Source: JALXDT01 sp964634755
GTDB lineage: Bacteria; Acidobacteriota; Aminicenantia; JAMOAD01
Direction of reading: 5' to 3'
Length of the DNA: 10,221 bases
Assembly (NCBI GenBank): GCA_964634755.1
Contig: CAZWJH010000082.1
Coordinates: forward strand, 1 to 10,221
Part shown: one piece after another, positions 1-6,373 of the stretch
Position numbering within the stretch: the stretch's first letter is position 1
How the letters are laid out: every line of letters begins with the position of its first letter
Made by a program: the position numbers and the translations under genes
The notes under the pieces: generated by a model
The model's database searches: none
What the model was told of the DNA's origin: nothing
What the model saw: the letters and a program-made list of their open reading frames with translations, nothing else

Positions 1-375
1 TATGTTAATGCTCCTTTGGTTTTAAACAGACTTTTTCAGACAAGAAAGAGAAAGGACCTTTTCATAGTGGGACAGCTTTCAGGACTTGAAGGTTATGTTG
101 AGGCAATAGCATCAGGGCTTTTGGCAGGGATCATGATGGCAAATTTTTTAAACGGGCAAACACTTATAGCTCCCCCAAGAACAACGGCACTCGGAGCCCT
201 TGGATACTATCTTGAAAATGCTAATTTCAAAAATTTTCAACCTACAAAATTCGTTTTTGGGCTCTTAGAACCTCTTAAAAACAAGCCAAAAGACAAAAAA
301 CTCAGAAGAAAACTCCTATCCGAAAGAGCAAAAGAGGAGTTTGACTTTTATGCAAAAGAGGTTTTGAAGATTTAA
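1..375 (+). CDS. trmFO: TrmFO, folate-dependent tRNA (uracil-54-C5)-methyltransferase, C-terminal 124 residues
   Basis: The open frame runs in from the left edge (first codons read YVNAPLVLN), so the TTG at 16 is not the true start and the N-terminal FAD-binding part lies outside the window. The visible part carries the family's C-terminal signature: VGQLSGLEGYVEAIASGLLAG, then a P-P-R-T-T-A-LGAL-YY stretch, then NFQP followed by FGLLEPL and a basic tail. TrmFO is a cytoplasmic flavoenzyme that uses methylenetetrahydrofolate to make m5U54 in the tRNA T-loop. It ends cleanly with TAA. No convincing hairpin terminator follows. It is the only housekeeping gene here and marks the left border of the accessory region. 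Family identity is secure from the motifs. Confidence 0.93.
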   Translation, partial: YVNAPLVLNRLFQTRKRKDLFIVGQLSGLEGYVEAIASGLLAGIMMANFLNGQTLIAPPRTTALGALGYYLENANFKNFQPTKFVFGLLEPLKNKPKDKKLRRKLLSERAKEEFDFYAKEVLKI

Positions 376-520
376 GGTATTTTCTGCCTGAATATTTTTC
401 ACCCGAAATTTACCAATAATAAAAAATCTTTTAAAAAACTTACCATAGCTTCCGAAAAAAACTTGAATGCTTCGCACTCTCACATTTTCCGCTTTTTCCC
501 CCTTCTTTCATCAGCATGAT
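376..520. other. Non-coding spacer after trmFO
   Basis: AT-rich sequence between the trmFO stop codon and the decayed ATPase unit. I see no convincing open frame on either strand, no clear terminator hairpin followed by a T run, and no repeat matching other parts of the window. Confidence 0.5.
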
Positions 521-720
521 ATTATTTCGGAAATTTATCTGATTTATCCCATAGTGAAATAGCATAGCTATGCATTTTTACACTGGGGTGTAAAGGTATA
601 TTTGTGCATTTTTACTTGACATAATGTGGGCTTTGTAGCGAATTTTTTATGAATTATATTTCTTTAATTCTTATAAAAATAATGAGAGAAAAGGTGAACT
701 TACCCTTAACGCCATTAAAA
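521..720 (+). repeat. Left block of ATPase unit, copy A (decayed)
   Basis: This stretch aligns over its whole length with 7568-7767, in the same orientation, with substitutions and a few small indels. Shared landmarks in order are a 12-bp perfect palindrome GCATAGCTATGC (562-573), TGCATTTTTAC at 571-581 and again at 605-615, TTGACA at 616-621 and ATGAATTAT at 649. In this copy the -10 hexamer has become CGAATT, where copy B has TAAATT, so the promoter is probably dead. A perfect 7-bp inverted repeat (TTTACAC 577-583, GTGTAAA 588-594) is better kept here than in copy B. Together with the right block at 767-816 it looks like an internally deleted copy of the unit. Confidence 0.85.
649..720 (+). 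pseudogene. Relic of the 5' end of an AAA/DUF4143 ATPase gene
   Basis: From the ATG at 649 the frame begins MNYISLILIK, matching the MNYVSFIFQN start of the complete ATPase gene at 7698. The nucleotide match continues to about 720, where GCCATTAAAA here aligns with GCCATTGAAA at 7758, with a net 2-nt indel that shifts the frame. The Walker A region and everything after it are missing; 46 bp of unrelated sequence leads straight into the unit's tail repeat. The frame stays open to 864 by chance, but its later part has no resemblance to protein of this family. I read it as a dead, internally deleted copy rather than a 71-residue gene. Confidence 0.75.
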
Positions 721-766
721 AATCCTACCGACCATCTCCGGACTCAAAAATTTTTTTATATTAAAT

Positions 767-816
767 CTAAAAATATTGGAGAATGGGGGTTGATGAAGTT
801 AGGGAAGGGGAAGGGG
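767..816 (+). repeat. Right block (purine-rich tail) of ATPase unit, copy A
   Basis: About 50 bp aligning closely with 9154-9204, including GGAGAATGGGG and TTGATGAAGTTAG in both. In the complete unit this block lies about 150 bp beyond the ATPase stop codon; here it sits 46 bp from the truncated 5' end. The G tracts at 785-789, 802-804, 807-810 and 813-818 could form a G-quadruplex on the + strand. The match fades after the block. Confidence 0.8.
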
Positions 817-1056
817 GGTTATGGGTATGAGAAGATGGATTTTAATTTTTTTGTGGTTAGTTGATAATCTTAATATTATTAAATTTTAATTTTTTTAATG
901 TATATATTTGTAGTATTTAGATCTTGCATAGCTGTATTAATTGTAAAAATATGATAATTTTGCAAGAATTATTTTTGTATTTTTCAAACCATTTTATCGT
1001 TGAATATCTTTACTTTTGTACTACATAAAACCTACATACGATTTAGCAGTAATACT
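817..1056. other. AT-rich non-coding region between copy A and the restriction-modification operon
   Basis: Very AT-rich, with no supported gene on either strand. It holds the 3' side of the leftward restriction-modification operon. A short direct repeat (TATGTAG twice, read on the minus strand near 1020-1040) is visible, but no hairpin plus T run that would make a convincing terminator. Confidence 0.5.
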
Positions 1057-1905
1057 TTACCTGCTCATTCCAATTAATAAATCATCAATCTTGTTTTCCT
1101 TTTTATCAATTGGATAATTTGATATAAATAATTCATATCCTTTCTGATTATTATTTTCTCCTACATTCCTCATCCCATAAGTCAGACTCCATTCTTTAAT
1201 ATTTGCAAAGGAAAACAAATTCCTAATATATTCACTGTCATCATAAGTAATTAGCCATTTATGTTTTGTTTTTTTAAGGACCTCTGCAAGTCTTTCATGA
1301 TCAAAATCTCTGTGTAATTTTCCGTTTTTCCCATATAAAGCCGATTTTGTTGCTGAATAATAAGGAGGGTCAAGAAAAATAAATACATTTTCACCTTTTG
1401 CCTCAATTACCTGTTGATAATCCAAGTTCGTAATTTTGGTATTCTGTAAAATATATGATAATGCTTTAACCCTTTCTATGCTTGATTGGGTAAATCTTTT
1501 GTGAAATGCTGCATTTGAAAACCCTCCGCTTTCAGTTGTTCCTGAAAAAGTTATCCTGTTAAACACAAAAAATGCTGCTGCTTTCCTCAAACTGTCAAAT
1601 CTGTCAATATTTTTTAACAAATATTTGTGCAATTCTTTACCAACTTTGAAAGTATCACGCCAATATTGTATTTGTTGAATTAATTCATCAGGATTTTGTT
1701 GGGCTTGTATCCAAAAATGATATAAATTTTCGTAAATATCGTTTATCCAAAATTTTTTGTTAGGGTATTTTTGTTTAAGATATACAAAAACAGAGCCACC
1801 TCCAACAAAAGGCTCTCTAAATTCATCAAACTTAGGTATTAAAGGTGCAATGAACTTTATAGCCTTACTTTTTCCGCCTGGGTATCTTAATGGACTTTTT
1901 ATCAT
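1057..1905 (-). CDS. D12-class (alpha) N6-adenine DNA methyltransferase
   Basis: A 282-residue protein, the usual length for Dam/DpnM-like enzymes, which transfer methyl from S-adenosylmethionine to adenine N6 in a specific DNA site. Visible motifs in alpha order: LRYPGGK (6-12), the AdoMet-binding motif EPFVGGGSVF (31-40), the variable target-recognition region in the middle, then catalytic DPPY (179-182) followed by YSATKSALYG, and ELFISNYP near the end. ATG starts 2 nt after the restriction gene's stop with no clear Shine-Dalgarno, so translational coupling is likely. It is the last gene of the operon. Having a second methyltransferase of another class in the same operon suggests the two modify different strands or different sites. 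The recognition sequence cannot be read from the sequence. No missing key residues seen. Confidence 0.92.
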   Translation of the reverse strand: MIKSPLRYPGGKSKAIKFIAPLIPKFDEFREPFVGGGSVFVYLKQKYPNKKFWINDIYENLYHFWIQAQQNPDELIQQIQYWRDTFKVGKELHKYLLKNIDRFDSLRKAAAFFVFNRITFSGTTESGGFSNAAFHKRFTQSSIERVKALSYILQNTKITNLDYQQVIEAKGENVFIFLDPPYYSATKSALYGKNGKLHRDFDHERLAEVLKKTKHKWLITYDDSEYIRNLFSFANIKEWSLTYGMRNVGENNNQKGYELFISNYPIDKKENKIDDLLIGMSR

Positions 1906-1907
1906 TG

Positions 1908-2450
1908 TTATTTTGCTTTTTCAATTATTATATTGAAATTATTTTCTTTTGCTTCTTCAAACAATTTCTTCAATATTTCTTTTCTCCTTTTATTAAAATC
2001 TATACATGTCTCGAGTTCCGATTGAGAAATATCTTTTTCTAATTTTGCAGAAGTTAACTTAAGAACAGGAAATGCAACATATTTTTTATTATTTATTGAT
2101 ACATCTTTAAGATTTGTGTAAAGTATCATTTTCAATAAACCATCTTTAATATCACTAATACTTGGCAAAATTGCTCTTTTTGAATGTTTCGCTTCAATTA
2201 AATATATCCTATTTTTTTCAATTTTTATTTCGTCTGTAGTAAAGTAATATTCTCCTCCAAGATAATTTTTAATAGTTATAGTTGCTTTTGTTAATGTTGA
2301 TAAAAGCTCTTTCGGTTGAATTGTCTGAATTTCACGATTTTGAGCTTCTCGTGCCCTTTGCCTTGAAGTTCGCATAAATTCTTTTACTCCATTGATAAAC
2401 TGATTAGCGAATCTATCAATTCCTTGTTCACTATGAAATGTTACCCCCAA
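1908..2450 (-). CDS. Type II restriction endonuclease, C-terminal part with PD-(D/E)XK site (frameshifted from N part)
   Basis: A 180-residue frame starting at a TTG that overlaps the previous frame by 20 nt. Around residues 70-90 it reads FTTDEIKIEKNRIYLIEAK, giving D73, E86 and K88, the classic D-(X)n-E-X-K metal-dependent nuclease site. The frame is open upstream of the TTG for about 15 more codons in a way that joins sensibly to the preceding frame: removing one G from the GGGGG run near 2441-2445 fuses the two as KEIGVTFHSEQG. I therefore read it as the catalytic half of one enzyme of about 360 residues rather than an independent gene. Position between two DNA methyltransferases supports restriction. 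Either a real inactivating frameshift, slippage at the G run, or an assembly error. Confidence 0.78.
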   Translation of the reverse strand: MGVTFHSEQGIDRFANQFINGVKEFMRTSRQRAREAQNREIQTIQPKELLSTLTKATITIKNYLGGEYYFTTDEIKIEKNRIYLIEAKHSKRAILPSISDIKDGLLKMILYTNLKDVSINNKKYVAFPVLKLTSAKLEKDISQSELETCIDFNKRRKEILKKLFEEAKENNFNIIIEKAK

Positions 2451-2988
2451 TTTCCTTCCTACTTGTATTATAGGCTTTCTTAGCTTTTTGAATTAAATCC
2501 GGAAAGGATTTTTCAATTTCTTTTAAATTCCAGTGTAATGCTGAACTATGATAATTTTTAATTTCCCATATTTTTTGTTTTACTAATTCATTATCAAACT
2601 GTTGATTAGTTATTTTGTTAGCTTTTGTTTTGTGTTTCTCCGCAGTTTTATAATAAGCGAAAACAACAAAGACATCAAGCAAACTCATCAAAGAAACTGT
2701 ATCCCATTGAATAAAATCTCTGTCTCCTCCGCTACCTTCGTCTTTGATGATGGGAATAACCGTTATACGTTTTGCTGTTCCAAGAGTATTATAAACTCTT
2801 TCATAAGGATAAGAACGGGTTCTTTTTGGTGAAACCCATTTCGATAATCCGAATGAAAACCCGTTACAAGTTATTATACAATTCACAGGCAATTCATTGA
2901 TATCAAAGTTATCAAAATCAAATACTTCTAAATCACTGATTAATTTTGGATTATAATTAATTCCCGTTATCGTTGCTGTTATGTTCAC
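2431..2988 (-). CDS. Type II restriction endonuclease, N-terminal part (frameshifted from catalytic part)
   Basis: A 185-residue frame beginning at GTG with a strong upstream GGAGG about 7 nt away, 2 nt after the methyltransferase stop, so clearly operon-coupled. It contains KWVSPKRTRSYPYERVYNT and a conserved-looking IPIIKDEGSGGDRDFIQWD stretch, but no nuclease triad of its own; that lies in the next frame. This part presumably carries DNA recognition or dimerisation. The layout resembles small type II enzymes paired with m4C/m6A methyltransferases; an MjaI-like family (CTAG) is a guess I cannot confirm without a database search. The last ten or so residues before the TAG are probably out-of-frame sequence created by the frameshift. 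Confidence 0.72.
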   Translation of the reverse strand: MNITATITGINYNPKLISDLEVFDFDNFDINELPVNCIITCNGFSFGLSKWVSPKRTRSYPYERVYNTLGTAKRITVIPIIKDEGSGGDRDFIQWDTVSLMSLLDVFVVFAYYKTAEKHKTKANKITNQQFDNELVKQKIWEIKNYHSSALHWNLKEIEKSFPDLIQKAKKAYNTSRKEIGGNIS

Positions 2989-2990
2989 AC

Positions 2991-3857
2991 TTACCCCTCC
3001 GTATTTTCTTTGTTATTCTTATTTTTTATATATTCTAATGTTACATACCTATATTTACCTTTTTTTCTTTCAATTATTTCAATATTATTAGAATTAATCT
3101 TTTTCTTTATTATACCTTCTAAATCTCTAATAATCTCAATGCCTATTGAATTTCTGTTTAACTGATTGGCTACTTTCATTGTTGTTCCGCTTCCAACAAA
3201 AGGATCAAGTACTGTTTCACCGACATAAGAAAAAAGTTTTATCAAACGATAAGGTAATTCTTCTGGAAAAGCAGCAATGCCTTTTTCAAGTTTTGACCCG
3301 GGTAAAACATTTGTCATTTCCCAAATTGTCTTATGCCAATTATTATCTTGAAATTCTTTTTTATCAATTTTCGATTTTTCTCTTATTTCCTTTGATATTG
3401 AACTATAGTCAAATTTACCTTTTTGAAAAATTATAATACTTTCCAAGAGATTATCAGGATAAAAATACATTGGGTAAGGATGCTGTAATAACACTCCACT
3501 TCTTTTACTTATTCTCAAGTAGCCATCAGGTTTCTTCCATATAATTTTATCTCTATACCTAAAGCCTACATTCTGAAAAATCTTTATAGCGTCTGCTGTT
3601 ATGGGATATTTTTTACCATTTACAAGCATGTCATCAATATTCAAAGCAAATATTCTACCTTGTTGTAATACACGAAAGGCTTCTTTGGCCATATTTGTTA
3701 ATACTCCAAGATATTGTTTATAATTGTTAAAAAGTCCCTTATAGTCATAAGGTGCATTAAAATAAGTTGGGGAAGTTATAATTAACTGGATACTTTCATC
3801 AGGAATTTCCACCATACTCATTGAATTTCCAAATATTATTCTATGCTTTGTCTTCAT
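2991..3857 (-). CDS. Beta-class DNA methyltransferase (N4-cytosine or N6-adenine, PF01555 type)
   Basis: A 288-residue protein with motifs in beta order: the catalytic loop comes first, IITSPTYF with SPTY at 29-32, then FALNIDDML (70-78), GYLRISKRSGVLLQ (112-125), and the AdoMet-binding motif LDPFVGSGTT (217-226) near the C-terminus, followed by IGIEI. A serine-headed catalytic motif (SPxY) is most typical of N4-cytosine enzymes, but the third residue is T rather than the usual P. ATG is preceded by GGAG 11 nt upstream and overlaps the stop of a 40-codon leader ORF (ATGA). It is the first large gene of the operon and would protect host DNA from the endonuclease encoded 2 nt downstream. Product class is secure; base and site specificity are not. 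Confidence 0.92.
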   Translation of the reverse strand: MKTKHRIIFGNSMSMVEIPDESIQLIITSPTYFNAPYDYKGLFNNYKQYLGVLTNMAKEAFRVLQQGRIFALNIDDMLVNGKKYPITADAIKIFQNVGFRYRDKIIWKKPDGYLRISKRSGVLLQHPYPMYFYPDNLLESIIIFQKGKFDYSSISKEIREKSKIDKKEFQDNNWHKTIWEMTNVLPGSKLEKGIAAFPEELPYRLIKLFSYVGETVLDPFVGSGTTMKVANQLNRNSIGIEIIRDLEGIIKKKINSNNIEIIERKKGKYRYVTLEYIKNKNNKENTEG

Positions 3858-3976
3858 TTTAACATTTTCTCCAAAACTACATTATTCACTTTAGTTATCC
3901 ATCTTTCCAATATTTTTTTATTTATTACAGTTACTCTCATTTCCCCAAATTTGTGCATAAGTACACTTACACACAT
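3854..3976 (-). CDS. Possible 40-codon leader ORF overlapping the methyltransferase start
   Basis: An ATG at 3976 opens a 40-residue frame beginning MCVSVLMHKFGEMRV and ending in KVNNVVLEKMLK. Its TGA shares bases with the methyltransferase ATG (ATGA overlap), an arrangement typical of translational coupling. Internal ATGs at 3958 and 3940 are alternative starts; the last follows GGGGAA with very tight spacing, and no start has an ideal Shine-Dalgarno. It lies wholly inside the leader predicted from the promoter at 4019-4047. It could be a regulatory leader peptide, a tiny control protein, or chance. I do not recognise it. Confidence 0.35.
   Translation of the reverse strand: MCVSVLMHKFGEMRVTVINKKILERWITKVNNVVLEKMLK
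3953..3974. promoter_or_regulatory. Imperfect inverted repeat in the restriction-modification leader
   Basis: GTGCATAAGT and ACTTACACAC, separated by AC, match as inverted arms at 8 of 10 positions, with TAAGT/ACTTA perfect. It lies downstream of the predicted start site and could be an operator for a controller protein or a leader hairpin. Function is inferred only. Confidence 0.3.
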
Positions 3977-4018
3977 TCTTCTCTTTCTTTTTCATTTCCT
4001 CTACCTTATTATATATTA

Positions 4019-4047
4019 AATATACAATTCTACTTTTTTTCTGTCAA
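4019..4047 (-). promoter_or_regulatory. Sigma-70-type promoter of the restriction-modification operon
   Basis: On the minus strand a perfect TTGACA (4047-4042) is followed after exactly 17 nt by TATATT (4024-4019). Transcription would start near 4012, giving a leader of about 155 nt before the methyltransferase ATG and including the 40-codon leader ORF. It is the best minus-strand promoter I can see in the window. Confidence 0.7.
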
Positions 4048-4089
4048 GCAGTATGTGCTATTATACCCCCTCCCTATATATAAATAAGT

Positions 4090-4380
4090 TTAAATTTTTC
4101 TATTTTTTATTACAGCGTTGTCTTTGTAAAGAAAAAATTTTGAAGGTCTATAAAATTTATAAAATATATCAACGAACCATTCAAGTTCATGTGCAATCGT
4201 TTGAATAATTTCACCAGTTAAAAATGCAAATACAAAAAATATTGTTGTAACAAAAATATCAAGTTCTTTGGGAATTTTTATGTTTAATTCTGTTCTATAT
4301 AAAAAGTATAAAATTCCCAGTAGTATTCCACCGGGAATAATCTTTATTAAAAAATCTTCAATTGTAAATTTATCTTTCAT
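4090..4380 (-). CDS. Small two-helix membrane protein, unknown function
   Basis: A 96-residue protein starting at ATG with AGGA 8 nt upstream. Hydrophobic segments at about 11-28 (LIKIIPGGILLGILYFLY) and 41-60 (DIFVTTIFFVFAFLTGEIIQ) are likely membrane helices. Between and after them are TIAHELEWF and a basic aromatic stretch near FYKFYRPSKFFLY. The short hydrophilic tail ends at KNRKI; the protein may be a truncated form of a longer membrane family, though I see no clear continuation in other frames downstream. It lies 82 nt after the broken metallopeptidase gene on the same strand and just before the restriction-modification promoter. Not recognised; a defence-associated membrane effector is possible but unproven. 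Confidence 0.65.
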   Translation of the reverse strand: MKDKFTIEDFLIKIIPGGILLGILYFLYRTELNIKIPKELDIFVTTIFFVFAFLTGEIIQTIAHELEWFVDIFYKFYRPSKFFLYKDNAVIKNRKI

Positions 4381-4462
4381 TTTCTTTATCCTACAACATA
4401 AGGGTAAGTATATTAGGTGTTGGACGTTTTATTATCATATAATCTCAATCCCCCAATTAAAT

Positions 4463-4654
4463 TTAGCGTGTGTTTGCTGTTACTATTTCTTTTAATAGCC
4501 TTTTTTTTATTGAATCAATATTATTGTCTTTCATTTCATCTTTTTTTATAGAATTCAGAACTACTTTTGAAGCTATTTTAGGGTTATTTGCATTAATTAT
4601 TTCTTTTATAACTTCTAGATAGCTTTTATAATATCCATCTTTCAATTGTAGCAA
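4463..4654 (-). pseudogene. Out-of-frame C-terminal part of the metallopeptidase-like gene
   Basis: Read alone this is a 63-residue frame starting at TTG with no Shine-Dalgarno. The same frame is open upstream to 4714 and reads FENANNEEFINIKKVDIE, which looks far more like protein than the competing end of the upstream frame. Adding one T to the TTT run near 4717 joins the two as SDALLNFENANNEEF, giving one protein of about 257 residues. The tail is a helical, lysine- and isoleucine-rich region (YLEVIKEIINANNPKIASKV) ending at TANTR. I therefore treat it as the displaced C-terminus, caused either by mutation or by an indel in the assembly. Confidence 0.65.
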
Positions 4655-4662
4655 AAGAGATT

Positions 4663-5235
4663 CTATGTCAACCTTTTTAATATTGATAAATTCCTCATTA
4701 TTTGCATTTTCAAATTAAGTAAAGCATCAGATAGGACTTCAGAAACAAATTGTTTTGTTTCATCGGTAAAATCATTTAACAAATCATTAGTTCTAATATG
4801 ATTCATTTCATGTTGAATAATTTGTTCTAAATATTTATCTTTTAAATTGTCAATTTTTAAATCGTCAAACTTTTCCGTATGTAATTGATGTATTAAAATA
4901 AAAATAATATAGGTATCATTTTCTCCATCAATTTTTTGAACAGTTGCATTAAAAGGTATTTTGCCTTCAACATATTCAAAAGCATCAATATAGACGATAA
5001 TAAATTTTTGCAAAGTCCCATTAACACTTTTTGAATTACGACTTTCACTTTTTAGAACTTTACTCTCAAAGAAGTACTTATTTTTATAACCATATCTTAA
5101 TAGAGAGCCATTTTTATAAAATTTAAAAAATGTACCTCCTCTATTGTTTAATGTTCTTTTAAAGGCATCTCTATCTAACATATTCTCATTTCTTATTTTA
5201 TGAATCAACAAAAGAAAATAGAAGACAACAAACAA
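4663..5235 (-). CDS. HExxH metallopeptidase-like protein, frameshifted before its C-terminus
   Basis: A 190-residue frame with HEMNH at 142-146 inside YLEQIIQHEMNHIRTN, the zinc-binding HExxH signature of metallopeptidases; H142, H146 and catalytic E143 are present. A third ligand may be an acidic residue in the FTDETKQFVSE stretch. The TTG start at 5235 has AAGGA 7 nt upstream and adds a hydrophobic leader (MFVVFYFLLLI); an ATG at 5181 (MLDRDAF) is the alternative, which would make it soluble. The last 16 residues are probably out-of-frame; the natural C-terminus lies in the next frame. The middle has beta-rich sequence (KFIIVYIDAFEYV, DTYIIFILIH). Substrate unknown. Such small peptidases occur with toxin and defence genes, which is only context. 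Confidence 0.65.
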   Translation of the reverse strand: MFVVFYFLLLIHKIRNENMLDRDAFKRTLNNRGGTFFKFYKNGSLLRYGYKNKYFFESKVLKSESRNSKSVNGTLQKFIIVYIDAFEYVEGKIPFNATVQKIDGENDTYIIFILIHQLHTEKFDDLKIDNLKDKYLEQIIQHEMNHIRTNDLLNDFTDETKQFVSEVLSDALLNLKMQIMRNLSILKRLT

Positions 5236-5300
5236 TAAATAATCCTTTTAATTTCATATATCTTTATTCATCACAACTATTTATCTCTTTTTCTATGACC

Positions 5301-5362
5301 ACTAACGGTTCGGGCTATGAGCAGCGCGGGTTTTTATTGCACTTCACTTCCAAATCGTTAGT
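5301..5362. repeat. attC-like imperfect inverted repeat
   Basis: A 62-bp element bounded by perfect 7-bp inverted ends, ACTAACG (5301-5307) and CGTTAGT (5356-5362). Inside are further partly complementary stretches (CTATGAGCA against TGCACTTCAC) around a GC-rich centre, unusual in this AT-rich setting. The CTAAC/GTTAG ends and the size recall integron attC recombination sites, but the full RYYYAAC/GTTRRRY boxes are not met, and no integrase gene is in the window. It lies about 75 nt past the stop of the nuclease gene and upstream of the metallopeptidase gene, where a cassette boundary would be expected. Confidence 0.45.
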
Positions 5363-5438
5363 AGTTGATTTTACCCATAATTTATAATTCTATCCTCTTT
5401 GTCAGCATCGTTTGCAGACTTTAGTATTTAAGTACAGC

Positions 5439-6359
5439 CTAATTTCCCGTTAATTTCTTGTATGCTTCTTCAAATAATGGGAGGTAATCCTTAACTTTAG
5501 TTTTACCAGGTTCAATATAAAAAATAGCTTCTTTCCATAGAGATTCATATCTAGTCATCTTAATATTAGTAACAGTTTCTGCTTCCTTTTTCGAGAGTTT
5601 GAAGAAAAAGGCAAATGTTCTTGAACCAATCCACTTTATACCAAATGCGTTAAAAAAGCCTGCTTTAAAACCACAATAATGCTTGTTATACTTTGTTTCT
5701 AAATTCCAGTTTTTTTCTCTAATTATTTGCTCTACTTCTTTGACATATTTCAGAAAATGTTTAGCACTATTTTTATTATATTCTTTCTTATAAAAATCTT
5801 CATTATATATATCTAAACCTCTTACTGGTTTATTCCTATATTTTTTCTCTTCTTTTTCAAGCTTTTTTACAAAAAGGAACTGATTATCACCTTCTATCCA
5901 CCTATTAACTTCTATTAAATCTACTTTATAATTAATTTTTTCAACAATATCTAATGTAGAATGAAGAACTTTCGGTGCGATAATTACTATTCTAACCTCA
6001 AAATTGTCCCAACTAATTGTTAAGTCATCTGGTTTTTCTTCAGCTTCTAGCCACAAAGACTTAATACTATCAGGATTTGTTTCTGCCCAAAAAGCGTATT
6101 CTAGAACCTGTGGAATGATCGACGCATCAACAGTTACATTTTTCATTTCTACAATACAAATATTTCCATCATTATCTAAACCAACAATATCCGGTATACC
6201 CTGTTTATTCCCCCCCCGTATTTGCCGTTTTAAAAGGAAAATATCTTCTAAAATCTCGGGTGTGTTGAAAATCAATCTTTCAAATTCATCTTCAGATTTA
6301 AATGAAGTAGATAATAAACTTTTAGTTCCATCTTTCGTTTTCCAAAAAAGATTTGCCAT
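5439..6359 (-). CDS. PD-(D/E)XK nuclease, RecB/NucS-like fold, with separate C-terminal domain
   Basis: A 306-residue protein. Residues about 22-90 contain a textbook nuclease core: an N-terminal acidic helix (SEDEFERLIFNTPEIL), then GIPDIVGLD with D57, CIVEMKN with E71 and K73, and QVLEY (Q84, Y88), the QxxxY motif of RecB-type nucleases. The C-terminal part (about 195-306), with FFNAFGIKWIGSRTFAFFFKL and a lysine-rich end, looks like a DUF5655-type or other partner domain. ATG follows a strong AAGGAGG 7 nt upstream. It is last in a leftward group after a membrane protein (14-nt gap). A G8 tract encodes R48-G49-G50, just before D57. Likely cuts DNA in the cytoplasm, probably in defence; target unknown. 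Confidence 0.82.
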   Translation of the reverse strand: MANLFWKTKDGTKSLLSTSFKSEDEFERLIFNTPEILEDIFLLKRQIRGGNKQGIPDIVGLDNDGNICIVEMKNVTVDASIIPQVLEYAFWAETNPDSIKSLWLEAEEKPDDLTISWDNFEVRIVIIAPKVLHSTLDIVEKINYKVDLIEVNRWIEGDNQFLFVKKLEKEEKKYRNKPVRGLDIYNEDFYKKEYNKNSAKHFLKYVKEVEQIIREKNWNLETKYNKHYCGFKAGFFNAFGIKWIGSRTFAFFFKLSKKEAETVTNIKMTRYESLWKEAIFYIEPGKTKVKDYLPLFEEAYKKLTGN

Positions 6360-6373
6360 TTTATTCCCTCCTT

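Noticed and set aside
649..864. 71-codon frame on the + strand
   Set aside because: Its start is a relic of the ATPase gene and its remainder runs through the non-coding tail repeat; the promoter -10 is degraded.
2602..2832. Plus-strand frame opposite the restriction enzyme
   Set aside because: Antisense shadow of a well-supported gene with no start signals.
3146..3436. Plus-strand frame opposite the beta-class methyltransferase
   Set aside because: Antisense shadow; the opposite strand has clear catalytic motifs.
4268..4495. Plus-strand frame opposite the 96-residue membrane protein
   Set aside because: Antisense shadow with low-complexity hydrophobic sequence and no ribosome-binding site.
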